DNA from: JASLCR01 sp964407405
Lineage (GTDB): Bacteria; Patescibacteriota; Saccharimonadia; Saccharimonadales; Saccharimonadaceae
Assembly: GCA_964407405.1 (NCBI GenBank)
Contig: CAYOVH010000001.1
Coordinates: forward strand, 124,001-188,000
Length of the DNA stretch: 64,000 bases
Direction of reading: 5' to 3'
Part shown: in pieces, positions 1 to 9,185 of the stretch
How the letters are laid out: the number at the start of each line of letters is the position of its first letter
Numbering within the stretch: the stretch's first letter is position 1
Program-made: the position numbers and the translations under genes
Notes under the pieces: generated by a model
The model's input: only the letters and a program-made list of their open reading frames with translations
Told to the model about the DNA's origin: nothing
Database searches by the model: none

Positions 1-376
1 CAAGAACTACCGACAAATAGTATTTACTGGCTTCACGGAAGACGATCAGCTCAACTGGCTCTATGCCAACACTCGTTGCTATGTCTTCCCATCGCTCATG
101 GAGGGATTTGGTCTGCCAGGACTCGAGGCAATGTCTATGGGCGCGCCAGTAGCGAGCAGCGATGCCACATGCCTACCCGAGGTATATGGACCAGCCGCTG
201 AGTATTTTGACCCTGCCGACACCGACGCTATAGCACGCGCTATAGACAGGGTTATTTCAGACAAAAAGAGGCGGGCCGAGCTTATCAAATTGGGATATAC
301 CCAAGCCGCAAAGTACTCATGGAGAAAAACCGCCAAAGAGACTCTGGAAGTGTACAAGAAAGCCCTGAAAAAGTAA
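1..376 (+). CDS. Glycosyltransferase family 4, C-terminal part (cut by window edge)
   Basis: The frame is open from base 2, so the gene begins before the window and only about 124 residues of its C-terminal half are seen. The visible part has the GT4 / GT-B donor-site pattern: a TGF turn, then YVFPSLMEGFGLPGLEAM, where E-G-F-G-L-P binds the nucleotide-sugar donor in this family, then a V-A-S/S-D-A segment and a helix ending in basic residues. Such enzymes transfer a sugar from an NDP- or GDP-sugar to a lipid or glycan acceptor on the cytoplasmic face. Acceptor and sugar cannot be told. The stop is 4 bases from the convergent jag stop. Confidence 0.85.
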   Translation, partial: KNYRQIVFTGFTEDDQLNWLYANTRCYVFPSLMEGFGLPGLEAMSMGAPVASSDATCLPEVYGPAAEYFDPADTDAIARAIDRVISDKKRRAELIKLGYTQAAKYSWRKTAKETLEVYKKALKK

Positions 377-380
377 AAAT

Positions 381-842
381 CTACGAACTCTTTTGTGCAA
401 TAATGATCTTCCGGTCGCGACCTTCACCCTCAGAAAACGTCTGAATATCATCATACTCGGTAGCGACTTGATGGACAACACGACGGTCGGCGGCATTTAG
501 GCTGGCAATGTGCGAATCACCGCTTTTGCGCACTTCCTCGATCCACTCACGAGCCTGAATAGCTATCTTTTCAGCTCGTTGCTTTTTATAATCAGCAATA
601 TCAAGATTTACTCTCGTCAAGACTGCATCCCTGTTGCGGAGTGTTGTTGACACAGCATACTGCATTGCTCGAAGAGTTTCGGCATTGCGGCCGATGAGAA
701 TGCTATTTCTCTCCGTGCTTGGAACATTTAGCTCGATGACGCCTTCGTGTACGCTCGCAGTAACCTCTACATTTATTTCAAAAAACGCCAGCAGATCTTC
801 GAGATATTTCTTGGCAAATGCCATCGCGTCTTCTTGATTCAT
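381..842 (-). CDS. jag: Jag/KhpB-type RNA-binding protein (KH and R3H domains)
   Basis: The 153-residue protein has a short N-terminal helix, a KH-like middle (GRNAETLRAMQYAVSTTL, the G-R-N-A-E-T-L form of the KH GxxG loop) and a C-terminal R3H domain with RRVVHQVATEYDDIQTFSEG. This is the Jag / SpoIIIJ-associated family, which binds RNA and works with the YidC insertase encoded next to it. The start ATG overlaps the yidC stop by 4 bases, so translation is coupled. The place beside yidC, rnpA and rpmH near the origin is the standard bacterial one. Confidence 0.93.
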   Translation of the reverse strand: MNQEDAMAFAKKYLEDLLAFFEINVEVTASVHEGVIELNVPSTERNSILIGRNAETLRAMQYAVSTTLRNRDAVLTRVNLDIADYKKQRAEKIAIQAREWIEEVRKSGDSHIASLNAADRRVVHQVATEYDDIQTFSEGEGRDRKIIIAQKSS

Positions 843-1783
843 GACTTCTTCCTCCCCGAATCTTTGGCAACAATACGCGTCACTGTCGCCTCCTTGGCCT
901 GCTTTTCGCGTGCTTTCGTGGTAGCTTTTTTACCAGACTGTTTTTTCACAGGCTCAGAAGCAATTTGATCCATCTCCTCTTCATCTAGACGTATCAGATA
1001 TGCCTGCTGGCCAAGTGCGACAAGATTTGACACCGCATAATACAGCGCCAACGCGCCAGGTACACTTACCATAATAAAGAACATAAAAACTGGCAGCACC
1101 TTGCTCATGTTCTTCATAACAACAGCATTCATCTCTGACTGATCGGCCTGTTTTCCTTCGGCTGCTTCGGCTAGAATATCACGTAGTCGGCGATTAGACG
1201 TTGATGAAGGCATTGTCTGGCGGCTCATGAAATACTGCGTAACCGCTGCGATCAGTGCAATCAGGATGAGAAAGAGATTGACGCTACCCTCATGAAAGGC
1301 CGGATTGACGAGATCAACCACACCAAACAGTTTTTCTTTGAATTGATCAGGATGCTCAATAAGGTGCTTGATCGGTCCTATATTTTCAAGGAAGTCATAA
1401 GTATACTTGGCAATTTGATCACGCTCCAGAGTGATGATCCTAATGACACTATAGAGCGCGATAAAGATAGGCAGCTGGATCAGCAATATACCAATTGAAC
1501 GGAATGGACTGACATTGTGCTTTTTGTAAAGCTCCATCATCTGCATACTTTCCGCTTGACGATTGCCCTTTGTCTGTTTTTTGATGCGAGCAAGTTCTGG
1601 CTGGAGCTTGCGCATTGCGCGCGACTGATGAAGCATACTGCGAGTTAGCGGATAAAGTGCAAAGCGCACCAGTATAGTAAAGATGATGATCGCCACACCA
1701 AAATCACCGCCGGGAATAATGCTATAAATCAGCATCAGTAAATTAAATACCGGCTGGATAATAATAAGTTCGAAAATATTCAC
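839..1783 (-). CDS. yidC: YidC/Oxa1 membrane protein insertase
   Basis: The 314-residue polytopic protein has an N-terminal hydrophobic segment, a second segment after GGDFGVAIIIFTILVRFALYP and further segments around residues 100-120, 165-185 and 225-250. The conserved arginine in the second segment (ILVRFALYPL) lies in the hydrophilic groove that receives substrate segments in the YidC/Oxa1 family. The tail is basic (KKQSGKKATTKAREK), as in forms that contact the ribosome. It lacks the large periplasmic domain of Gram-negative YidC, as expected for a monoderm-type envelope. The start is GTG, preceded 6 bases upstream by TAAAAT, so the transcript may be leaderless or nearly so. Confidence 0.95.
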   Translation of the reverse strand: MNIFELIIIQPVFNLLMLIYSIIPGGDFGVAIIIFTILVRFALYPLTRSMLHQSRAMRKLQPELARIKKQTKGNRQAESMQMMELYKKHNVSPFRSIGILLIQLPIFIALYSVIRIITLERDQIAKYTYDFLENIGPIKHLIEHPDQFKEKLFGVVDLVNPAFHEGSVNLFLILIALIAAVTQYFMSRQTMPSSTSNRRLRDILAEAAEGKQADQSEMNAVVMKNMSKVLPVFMFFIMVSVPGALALYYAVSNLVALGQQAYLIRLDEEEMDQIASEPVKKQSGKKATTKAREKQAKEATVTRIVAKDSGRKKS

Positions 1784-1846
1784 TGATTTTACCTAAATCT
1801 TTCTTACGACCCTCAAATATGATTTTCTGGTACTTATTTTATCATC

Positions 1847-2203
1847 TTAGCGCTCGGTTTTATAGAGGCCGGTTTCTTTTAGTCGTTGCCTTAGCTCCTG
1901 ACGTAGCTCAGCGGCATCCATATTTCGTACATCGGCAGATGTAATAATACAGACCATATCGGTTGCTGGAGCAAGATTTTCAGTCTCTTTTCGCAACAAT
2001 TCATATACTCGGCGCCGAATCCGATTGCGACCAACAGCCGACTTCAACACCTTTTTACTGACAACAACAGCGTATCTGCTCGTTTTGCGACGACTATTTT
2101 TGAGATATTTCAATGTAAACAGTGGTCCGCGCACCACTCGAGCGTTTTTGTACACATATTTAAGTCCTGCACGACCATGGAAACGATAGCTAAACGGTAT
2201 CAT
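1847..2203 (-). CDS. rnpA: Ribonuclease P protein component
   Basis: The 118-residue basic protein shows the RnpA core RYAVVVSKKVLKSAVGRNRIRRRVYELLR, where the S-K-K and R-N-R-I-R-R-R stretch contacts the RNase P RNA. It helps the catalytic RNA remove 5' leaders from pre-tRNAs. Its place between rpmH and yidC is conserved in bacteria. A -10-like TATAAAAT ends 6 bases before the ATG with no Shine-Dalgarno sequence between them, which suggests a leaderless transcript. Confidence 0.95.
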   Translation of the reverse strand: MIPFSYRFHGRAGLKYVYKNARVVRGPLFTLKYLKNSRRKTSRYAVVVSKKVLKSAVGRNRIRRRVYELLRKETENLAPATDMVCIITSADVRNMDAAELRQELRQRLKETGLYKTER

Positions 2204-2227
2204 AGTTCTATTTTATACTGATTATAA

Positions 2228-2259
2228 ATTTCCCCGCCTGTTTTTGATGGCGGGGAAAT
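2228..2259 (-). terminator. Hairpin between rpmH and rnpA
   Basis: A perfect 11-bp stem (ATTTCCCCGCC at 2228-2238 and its complement at 2249-2259) closes a 10-base loop directly after the rpmH stop. The T-run that follows on the minus strand is short and broken (TTTATAATC), so it may act as a leaky terminator or RNA-processing site, letting rpmH be expressed above rnpA. Confidence 0.6.
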
Positions 2260-2265
2260 CATTTA

Positions 2266-2403
2266 TTATACCGTCAGACGTGCACGTCCTTTGATGCGGC
2301 GTCGCTTCAAAACGTGGCGACCCGCCTTTGACGAAACGCGAGCACGAAAACCGTGTGTTCGTGCACGATGACGCTTATGGGGTTGATGGGTTCTTTTTGG
2401 CAT
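2266..2403 (-). CDS. rpmH: Ribosomal protein bL34
   Basis: Reading the minus strand from the ATG at 2403 gives 45 residues beginning MPKRTHQPHKRHRARTHGFR, with the RVSSKAGRHVLKRRRIKGR core of bL34. It is a small, very basic protein of the large ribosomal subunit. The length is normal for the family (44-46). It lies between the origin and rnpA, as in most bacteria. A TAGAAT box ends 10 bases before the start and may be its -10 element. Confidence 0.95.
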   Translation of the reverse strand: MPKRTHQPHKRHRARTHGFRARVSSKAGRHVLKRRRIKGRARLTV

Positions 2404-2650
2404 ACTTCGTACAATTCTACTATATTTTTACACTTTACTCAAGAGTAGGTTATGTCCGCGAAGGGTTTTATCCACTTTAATGCATCATTTATCCACATAT
2501 TTACCGGTGTTAATTGCTTGTTGTGGATAATTCACTCTCTAGTGATCTGTTGGTTTGTCCTATCGTTTTTATGGTTGTGGAAAACTTCTTCTTTTCTTAC
2601 AATAGGAGATAGCTACTAAAAAGTGGACTCAGAGTAAGGGGAGTGTTTTT
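2404..2650. other. Probable replication origin region with DnaA boxes
   Basis: The 247-base gap between divergent rpmH and dnaA is AT-rich and holds DnaA-box-like 9-mers: TTATCCACT at 2468-2476, TTATCCACA at 2489-2497, its complement TGTGGATAA at 2522-2530, and TGTGGAAAA at 2576-2584. The two consensus copies face each other. The rpmH/dnaA gap is a common oriC site in bacteria. The Shine-Dalgarno sequence of dnaA (AAGGGGAG) lies near 2637-2644. Confidence 0.75.
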
Positions 2651-3991
2651 GTGGATCAAACAATATGGAAGAGTGTGCTGGGTGAGATCGAAATATCGGT
2701 TTCGCGCGCAACTTTCATGACGTGGTTTAAAAACACCGAGCTACTTGACTACAGTGACGACGAAGTTGTAATTGCTGTGCCCAATATTTTTGCTCAGCGA
2801 CAATTCGAGGTAAAGTTTGACCAGCAGGTTCGTTCCGTTCTAAAAAACAACGGGGTCAACCCAAAAAAAGTTGAATACACAGTCAAAACTTCTTCAAAAC
2901 GACCAGTTATATCACGCGAAGTGACCAATATGCCAACTCAGAGAGCTGCTGCGAGACAGTCGTCGATCACACCCGCTACAACTCTCAATCCGCGATATAC
3001 ATTTGATTCGTTTATCGTCGGGGGGAGTAATGATCTCGCCTATTCAGCCTGCCAGGCCGTGGTGAATAATCCGGGAACGAAATATAATCCTTTATTTCTC
3101 TATGGCGGCGTCGGACTTGGCAAAACCCACCTCATTCAGGCTGTTGGCAATGCATTGCAAAAAAAGAATCCCGACCTGCATATCGTCTATATATCGTCAG
3201 AGACTTTTGTAAAAGAATTTTTGGAGAGCATTCGATTTAAGAAAAAGGGATTTTCCGATAAATACCGAAATGTCGACGTTTTAATCGTTGACGACATGCA
3301 ATTTATCGCAGGAAAAGAAAAGACTCAGGAGGAGTTTTTTCATACCTTTAACGCCCTGCATCAAGCAAACAAGCAGATAATCATCAGTTCAGACAAGCCG
3401 CCCCGCAATATCCCCACCTTAACCGAGCGCCTCAAGAGTCGGTTTGAGTGGGGAATGTCAATCGATATCCAGATGCCCGACTTTGAAACCAGGTCGGCGA
3501 TCATCGAGGCGAAAGCGGCAGCTGCGGGTGTTGAGTTGGATGACAGCACTGTGGAGTACTTGGCGACAAATATAAAGACGAATATTCGCGAGCTTGAAGG
3601 CGTATTAAATCAACTGCTCGCCTATTCAGAAATGCGCGGCATCACACCAGATGTCTCTATGGCAGAGGGCTTTGTTGGAAACGTCCGACGCAGCCGTCCT
3701 CACTACTTAACAGCAAAGCAAATCATCGATAAAACCGCCCGATATTTCCAGTTGTCGTCCGAGGAAATGTGCAGTCCTAAGCGAGATAAGCACATTGTAG
3801 TACCTCGCCAGATTGCTATGTATCTCTTGCGGAGTGAGTTACATTTGAGTTTCCCAAAGATCGCTAGCGAGCTTGGTCGTAAGGATCATACGACTGCTAT
3901 TCACTCTATTGAGAAGATTGAGAAGGCGTCAAAGCTCGACTTCTCAATTCGTGAAAACATCGCGGAGATACGGGAGATGCTTTATGTATAG
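2651..3991 (+). CDS. dnaA: Chromosomal replication initiator DnaA
   Basis: The 446-residue AAA+ protein has domain I at residues 1-75, a short linker, Walker A GGVGLGKT (152-159), Walker B LIVDD (211-215) and a C-terminal DNA-binding domain with the DnaA signature GRKDHTTAIHSIEKI. It binds DnaA boxes and opens the origin in its ATP form. The GTG start is chosen because AAGGGGAG lies 7 bases upstream and the N-terminus MDQTIWKSVL aligns with the family. dnaN follows 264 bases later on the same strand. Confidence 0.98.
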   Translation: MDQTIWKSVLGEIEISVSRATFMTWFKNTELLDYSDDEVVIAVPNIFAQRQFEVKFDQQVRSVLKNNGVNPKKVEYTVKTSSKRPVISREVTNMPTQRAAARQSSITPATTLNPRYTFDSFIVGGSNDLAYSACQAVVNNPGTKYNPLFLYGGVGLGKTHLIQAVGNALQKKNPDLHIVYISSETFVKEFLESIRFKKKGFSDKYRNVDVLIVDDMQFIAGKEKTQEEFFHTFNALHQANKQIIISSDKPPRNIPTLTERLKSRFEWGMSIDIQMPDFETRSAIIEAKAAAAGVELDDSTVEYLATNIKTNIRELEGVLNQLLAYSEMRGITPDVSMAEGFVGNVRRSRPHYLTAKQIIDKTARYFQLSSEEMCSPKRDKHIVVPRQIAMYLLRSELHLSFPKIASELGRKDHTTAIHSIEKIEKASKLDFSIRENIAEIREMLYV

Positions 3992-4255
3992 GTGTGGAAA
4001 AAATGTGCTCAGCATGGGGACTCTCCCGAAGAGTCTGAGTAAAAAATGTGTCAACTTTTGGGTACAAAATATACTTGCAGCATCGTGGGGTATTTTTTGG
4101 CGAACAAGTGGTTACTTTGCCACACACTTTTCAACCAGCACCCGTTCACAATTGCACATGTCTAGGCAACGCGTCGCCTCTGCTAAATTTATGTTTTACA
4201 CAGTTTCCACAATACCTACTATTACTACTGAGTTTAAAATTTAAAAAGGATAATA
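3992..4255. other. dnaA-dnaN intergenic region
   Basis: No credible gene is seen in these 264 bases. They hold further weak DnaA-box-like words (GTGTGGAAAA close after the dnaA stop and TTTCCACA near 4204-4211), so the region may belong to the origin or mediate DnaA autoregulation. AAAAAGGA before 4256 is the dnaN ribosome binding site. Confidence 0.4.
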
Positions 4256-5359
4256 ATGGAAATAGAAGTCACCCAGGAAAACCTCTCAAAAGCACTATCT
4301 AACGTTGGGCGTGTTGCCAGCTCACGGTCTGGGTTGCCTATTTTGGGCAACATATTACTTAGGACCTCGGGCAATCAACTACTGGTTGCGGCAACAAATC
4401 TTGAAGTCGCGGCAACCGAGCTGATTGGTGCAAAGATAGTTAAACAAGGATCATTAACCGTCCCCGCTCGATTGATCAGCGACTTTATTCAGAATCTACC
4501 AAAAGGTAAACTCACGCTGACAGTCAAAAATACACGCCTACATATAGCATCAGAAACAAACTCGTCAACCATCAATGGTGTAAGCGACGAAGAGTTCCCG
4601 GAACTACCAGGAATAGACGAGACAAAAGCGGTTATTTATCAAATTGCTGGCACCGAGTTTAGACAAGCTATCACACAGACGATCATCACGGCAAGCAATG
4701 ATACAACTCGCCCGACACTGACTGGTGTTTTTTGGCATACTTCCAAAGGCGCACTCTTTCTCGCCGCTACCGATGGATATCGGCTCAGCGAAAAGAAGCT
4801 TATGGAGGTAAAGAACGATATTCAGGCTATCATCCCAGTGACAACACTCCAAGAAGTATTGCGAACTATGAGTGATTCGACCGAGGAAATCGAGGTACTT
4901 TTTGATGATACGCAAGTACGATTTCGACTCGATAGCAGTGAGATTACTAGTCGTCTAATTGACGGCAACTTTCCTGATTATCGTCAACTAATCCCTAATA
5001 CAACTGAAACAACAAGTGAGCTATCGAAAAACGAACTCCTGCGCACGGTCAAGCTCGCAAATCTATTTGCTCGCGGCAGCGGAGGTACTATCAATCTTTC
5101 TATTGATGTCGAAAAGTCTACATTTATTGTCAAATCTATCGCGTCTGAACTTGGTGAAAATACCTCTGAAATAGACGTAAAGGCCAATGGAGAGGGCGGA
5201 TCAGTGAGTTTGAATTCCCGCTATCTCATAGACGCTCTCAATGTCATTGATAGTGATACTATATCGTTTGGCTTTTCTGGCGCTCTCTCGCCATGTGTGC
5301 TGCGCCCGATTGCTACAACAGATAACTACACGCATATCATTATGCCGATTAAGAGCTAG
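4256..5359 (+). CDS. dnaN: DNA polymerase III sliding clamp, beta subunit
   Basis: The 367-residue protein has the three-fold clamp architecture and family signatures: SRSGLPILGNILL near the N-terminus, ATDGYRLSEKK in the middle and the terminal LRPIATTDNYTHIIMPIK, the clamp C-terminus with the M-P-[IV]-[KR] pocket. It forms the ring that tethers polymerase and other partners to DNA. The ATG has AAAAAGGA 6 bases upstream. It is the last plus-strand gene before the convergent T4SS block; the stops are only a few bases apart. Confidence 0.97.
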   Translation: MEIEVTQENLSKALSNVGRVASSRSGLPILGNILLRTSGNQLLVAATNLEVAATELIGAKIVKQGSLTVPARLISDFIQNLPKGKLTLTVKNTRLHIASETNSSTINGVSDEEFPELPGIDETKAVIYQIAGTEFRQAITQTIITASNDTTRPTLTGVFWHTSKGALFLAATDGYRLSEKKLMEVKNDIQAIIPVTTLQEVLRTMSDSTEEIEVLFDDTQVRFRLDSSEITSRLIDGNFPDYRQLIPNTTETTSELSKNELLRTVKLANLFARGSGGTINLSIDVEKSTFIVKSIASELGENTSEIDVKANGEGGSVSLNSRYLIDALNVIDSDTISFGFSGALSPCVLRPIATTDNYTHIIMPIKS

Positions 5360-5363
5360 AGTC

Positions 5364-5906
5364 TTATTGGTCCTCGTCGTGTATTTTAAATTCTTTGAAA
5401 AACACTTCCTTGTCTGATTTGTCTCGTATTGATATCCGAATGAGTTTTTGTACCCAACTCGATTGAATTTTCATCGTATAGACACTACCGCCATTGATAC
5501 CAAACTTGTATGAATATGTAACAAAGGTACCGGTACTCGAAGTGTCGCGTACGAAAGAGTCTTTGACGAAACTGATCTTGCCATTGTATATTTTTCGGTC
5601 ATACATGACAAAATTTGTCAGTACGTCAGATATATATATCCACTCCTCGTTTCGGACACCGCGATCGATGAGTTGATTAAAACCGATGAAGTATGAACCG
5701 TAGGGATTGTCGTCCTTGTAGTTATATATGCCGCCGGTGTTGTACTTTTCCCCAGACAGACCGTCATGTACCTCATTGGCGCCATATTTTGAACTATCCA
5801 CCTTTACTAATGCTAGATATGTAACTAGGAAGCTAATAATCACGAGTATAAAAACCACCAAGTACTTGTGTCGCATAAGCTTGTCACTGATCTGTTGTTG
5901 CATCAT
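5364..5906 (-). CDS. Membrane-anchored protein at the end of the T4SS cluster
   Basis: The 180-residue protein has a short cytoplasmic N-terminus, one hydrophobic segment (about residues 15-33, LVVFILVIISFLVTYLALV) and an outward-facing part rich in Tyr, Asp and Ser. No family is recognised. Its start overlaps the end of the upstream gene by 23 bases, so it is the last gene of the minus-strand T4SS operon. This bitopic form would suit an envelope or VirB8-like accessory role, but that is speculation. Confidence 0.7.
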   Translation of the reverse strand: MMQQQISDKLMRHKYLVVFILVIISFLVTYLALVKVDSSKYGANEVHDGLSGEKYNTGGIYNYKDDNPYGSYFIGFNQLIDRGVRNEEWIYISDVLTNFVMYDRKIYNGKISFVKDSFVRDTSSTGTFVTYSYKFGINGGSVYTMKIQSSWVQKLIRISIRDKSDKEVFFKEFKIHDEDQ

Positions 5907-6345
5907 TTACCTCATTTAATTCATCAATCACATCATAGGGAACTCCGGCGCTATCGGATATATTATAGTGATTGAAACTCTCGCCAGGTTTGGTAACGAC
6001 ACGAACTGAGTTTGGCTGGTCGGTAAACTTTACAAACAACATCCCTTGAGGGCCTGGATCGTATCCATCATCGCTAGTTGTTTTTACAGTTGCGACATAC
6101 CACCAAGTATTTAATTGCTTTACGGAGGTGATGTCGGTCACATCTTCAAACTTCTGTGAGGCTGCAGGATTGTTGTTGTCTTGTTTTATCGCAGTAAACA
6201 ACTCTTCTTTTGTGGCGGGCTGAACCGTAGTGATTGGAGTCTCTTTTTTGCGAGTGGCTGTCACTAGGGCTGTTGCTGCGACGGGACTAACAATAAAAAT
6301 TAATACGCACGATACAATAACAAAACGTTTACCTAGATACTCCAT
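5884..6345 (-). CDS. Small secreted or anchored protein of the T4SS cluster
   Basis: The 153-residue protein has an N-terminal hydrophobic segment (FVIVSCVLIFIVSPVAATALV) that could be a signal peptide or anchor, then a polar domain with a WWYVATVKT strand and a GMLFVKFTD strand. The family is not recognised. It overlaps its upstream neighbour by 13 bases and its downstream neighbour by 23 bases, which supports co-expression with the cell-wall hydrolase and the rest of the operon. Confidence 0.7.
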   Translation of the reverse strand: MEYLGKRFVIVSCVLIFIVSPVAATALVTATRKKETPITTVQPATKEELFTAIKQDNNNPAASQKFEDVTDITSVKQLNTWWYVATVKTTSDDGYDPGPQGMLFVKFTDQPNSVRVVTKPGESFNHYNISDSAGVPYDVIDELNEVNDATTDQ

Positions 6346-9185
6346 GTCTTCTTGTACCCATCCATTAGATTGTGTAGTTCACTGGCAGTTCTTTTCTTTG
6401 CTGTAAATCCTGCTTCGGTCGGGTCGATCCACCCCAGGTACTTCAGGCCCCAGTTTTTTTCAACAAAATCGGCATTTACGATTTGCCCATCGTTTAGTAT
6501 CTTATTATTGCCGAGATAAATCACGACATGACCTGCGTCTTTTTCGGAAGTGGGGCTGTGCTCATAATAGAGCCAGGAGCCCTTTTTTGGATTCCTGTCA
6601 GCATGAGCAACACTCGTCTTATAGTATTGATACCACATACTTGCCGCATAGGCGTTTGTAGTGCCGAATCGTCCATTATTCCAGTTTCCGTAGCCTGATG
6701 CACCAAATACGCGAGCAACAATAGCTGCACATCTGCCACTGTTGACCATACTATCGCCAAACTCCTTGTCGGTAAGGATGGAGTTTGCTTGGACGATATT
6801 CCAGCCATTGATCTCGCCCGAATCGGTAAAATCACCTTGTCCGGGGCCTAAGTCGGCATTGGTAGTTGTACCACCACACGAGCTGCTACTTAGAACCGGA
6901 GTGGTGACTCCACTCGCTGTTGGTGTGCCGCTTCCGAAATCATTCAAGGCTTGAGTGGCTTGGGCGATACGATTTGTATCGTTTGCCTCTGCTGCGCCTG
7001 GTCGTTCGTATATCTTTCTCACCGCTACAGTAGCTCGAGCTACGTCTGTCACGTCTTTGGCGTTTTTAAAGTCGGCATGAGCTATAATAGCTTTTTCACT
7101 ACCCTCCAGTTCAGTTTTGAGGAACTGAAGTTGCGTTCCGAGAGTCATTGGGTTGCTGAGGGCTATGAGACCTTGTTTGCGACCACCAAGCCATTGTGCG
7201 ATTCCTGTCGCACCGATGCTATTGACACTTTTTGGGTCGATGCCGGATTCTTGAGCAAAGTTTCCTATAAATGCTGCGGCCTGCACGGGGTTTAATGGTC
7301 TATTGCCATTGGTCGACAACTTGAGGTTACTCTCATCAGCTCCTGTGAGGAAGTTGAATACTTTTTCGGCGTTATCTCTACCCACGAGCGAAACGTCGCT
7401 GATAATAGTGCCGCCAACTTCACTGCAGCATGTTGCGTTGGATCCGCTAGTCGAATCACTTACGACCGTGTCGAGGCTGGGACTATCTTCTTGGTTTCCC
7501 GATAGCTGCGCGAGGCTATTTACGATAAACTCAGACTTTCTCTGATACCCCAAAGCTGTGTGGTGAATGTTGTTAGGGATAAATTCGTAATAATTCGTCT
7601 TGTCTTTTACCTCACTATACCAATCAATGACGGTGAAACTGAGACTGTTCGATTTTGTTTTTAGAATTTTATTCATATTGTCGCGATAAGCATTTTTCTT
7701 TGGGGTAAATATATTAACCCAATATATGGCGATGTCGGGGCTTATGTCTCTTATTTCTTTTACTATGCCCTCAACTTGTTTTTTTGGATTATCATCGGCA
7801 TTTGTGCCCATTGCTATGACTACTGTGTCGCTTTTGGAAACGGCTTTTTTGACATTGTCCTTCTTGAGCTGGTCTCGCGCCCAGGCTATATTTCCCCCGC
7901 CTTTTGCGGTGACCGTCTGCACATTCCATCCCGCGTCTGAGAGCTTCTTTTGTAGGTCGCCTTGTGATTTCATCCCCACGGTCAGTGAGTCGCCAAAAAT
8001 AGAGATGTTTGAGCCGCCAGTACCGCTGTCATCGTCAGTGTTGGCCGATGCGGTGCTGCCCTGTTGCTTTGAGCTCGATGGCCCATTGCCATCGTTTACG
8101 ACAGGCCAGCCATTTTTGTAGGTGACTTTATCTATCATGAGCATACGACTGCTCTGGTTATTTTTGAAATAACCATGGTAGACGATCCAGTCGCTCCCAC
8201 TACTGTCTGTTATCATCGAGTGATGCCCTGGGAAGTGAATGTCACCCTTTCCCTCTAGGATGGGTTTCATACTGTTATTGGGGCTATAAGGACCATCGAC
8301 GGTTTTTGACCGTGCCACAAGCACTCTATATTCTGGAGGCCCATCAGTTCTCTTGTAGTGCCCTTGTGAATATGTGAGGTAATACCATCCATCATGTTTA
8401 CTTACCCATGCACCCTCTATAGTAGCGCTACTTCCCACACCGCCCTTAGTGAGCACCTGTTTTGGAGAGCCCTTTACCTTTAGCGTACTGCCATCAAAAG
8501 TCATTTCGACCACATTGATTGCGCCACCACCCCAAAACATCCAGATTTTGCCGTTGTCATCCTGGAATAAGTGCGAGTCAATACTATACGGATATGACAA
8601 GACAAACTTGTCCTTGAAGTTGAATGGGCCGTTGATGCTATCGGCGACGGCGTACCCTATTTTTGGTCCGCCCCTTCCGGGGTATTCCGAAGTACCGGTT
8701 GGAATCGTGTAGGTGAGAATCCATTTTTGACCTATTTTTATCACATCCGGCGCCCACTTTGCTCCGCCTGCATCACTTGGTGCTCCTTTGACATTCCAGC
8801 CTTTATCTACCTTTTTCCATTTAGACATATTGTCTGACACAAGGTGCACATTGGCGGTTGCAAATACATGGAATTTACCGTCATCACCAAAAACCGCGGA
8901 CGGGTCGGCAGCGCTACCCTTGTCGTATACAGGATTTTTGTACGCGCCGACAGATCCTGATCCGACGACGGTGTCTGAAAGAGTAGTGTCGGAGGCTGTC
9001 GCAGAGCAGGCATCCGGACGATAGAAGAGGATATCATTCTTGCTGTAAAACCCCTCGTCGTATTTGTTGTCAAAGGCAGATACGCCAACTGGTGAAAATG
9101 CCAACGAAACACTACATATAGCACTCACCAGTATGTGAAGTGCGCGTTTTATGCCTATTTTTTTGCTGAAGACAGTCACTTGCAT
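6333..9185 (-). CDS. Secreted four-domain envelope hydrolase (GH43, SGNH, lysozyme-like, CHAP)
   Basis: The 950-residue protein starts with a signal peptide (about 1-37). Residues 83-360 are a GH43-type beta-propeller with Asp94 (ADPS), Asp203 (SIDS) and Glu257 (IEGAW), the expected catalytic set of arabinanases and xylosidases, plus GHHS at 320-323. Residues 393-560 are an SGNH/GDSL hydrolase with Ser400 (GDSL), Asn462 (GTN) and His541, although the last block reads N-N-I-H where D-x-x-H is usual. Residues 605-745 resemble the phage-tail lysozyme family (FIGNFAQESGIDP, Glu646). Residues 785-930 form a CHAP-like domain with Cys819 and His886. It is coupled by a TAATG overlap to the upstream gene and lies in the T4SS operon. 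Inferred role: breaking polysaccharide, ester and peptidoglycan bonds of its own or a neighbour's wall. Confidence 0.85.
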   Translation of the reverse strand: MQVTVFSKKIGIKRALHILVSAICSVSLAFSPVGVSAFDNKYDEGFYSKNDILFYRPDACSATASDTTLSDTVVGSGSVGAYKNPVYDKGSAADPSAVFGDDGKFHVFATANVHLVSDNMSKWKKVDKGWNVKGAPSDAGGAKWAPDVIKIGQKWILTYTIPTGTSEYPGRGGPKIGYAVADSINGPFNFKDKFVLSYPYSIDSHLFQDDNGKIWMFWGGGAINVVEMTFDGSTLKVKGSPKQVLTKGGVGSSATIEGAWVSKHDGWYYLTYSQGHYKRTDGPPEYRVLVARSKTVDGPYSPNNSMKPILEGKGDIHFPGHHSMITDSSGSDWIVYHGYFKNNQSSRMLMIDKVTYKNGWPVVNDGNGPSSSKQQGSTASANTDDDSGTGGSNISIFGDSLTVGMKSQGDLQKKLSDAGWNVQTVTAKGGGNIAWARDQLKKDNVKKAVSKSDTVVIAMGTNADDNPKKQVEGIVKEIRDISPDIAIYWVNIFTPKKNAYRDNMNKILKTKSNSLSFTVIDWYSEVKDKTNYYEFIPNNIHHTALGYQRKSEFIVNSLAQLSGNQEDSPSLDTVVSDSTSGSNATCCSEVGGTIISDVSLVGRDNAEKVFNFLTGADESNLKLSTNGNRPLNPVQAAAFIGNFAQESGIDPKSVNSIGATGIAQWLGGRKQGLIALSNPMTLGTQLQFLKTELEGSEKAIIAHADFKNAKDVTDVARATVAVRKIYERPGAAEANDTNRIAQATQALNDFGSGTPTASGVTTPVLSSSSCGGTTTNADLGPGQGDFTDSGEINGWNIVQANSILTDKEFGDSMVNSGRCAAIVARVFGASGYGNWNNGRFGTTNAYAASMWYQYYKTSVAHADRNPKKGSWLYYEHSPTSEKDAGHVVIYLGNNKILNDGQIVNADFVEKNWGLKYLGWIDPTEAGFTAKKRTASELHNLMDGYKKTWSI

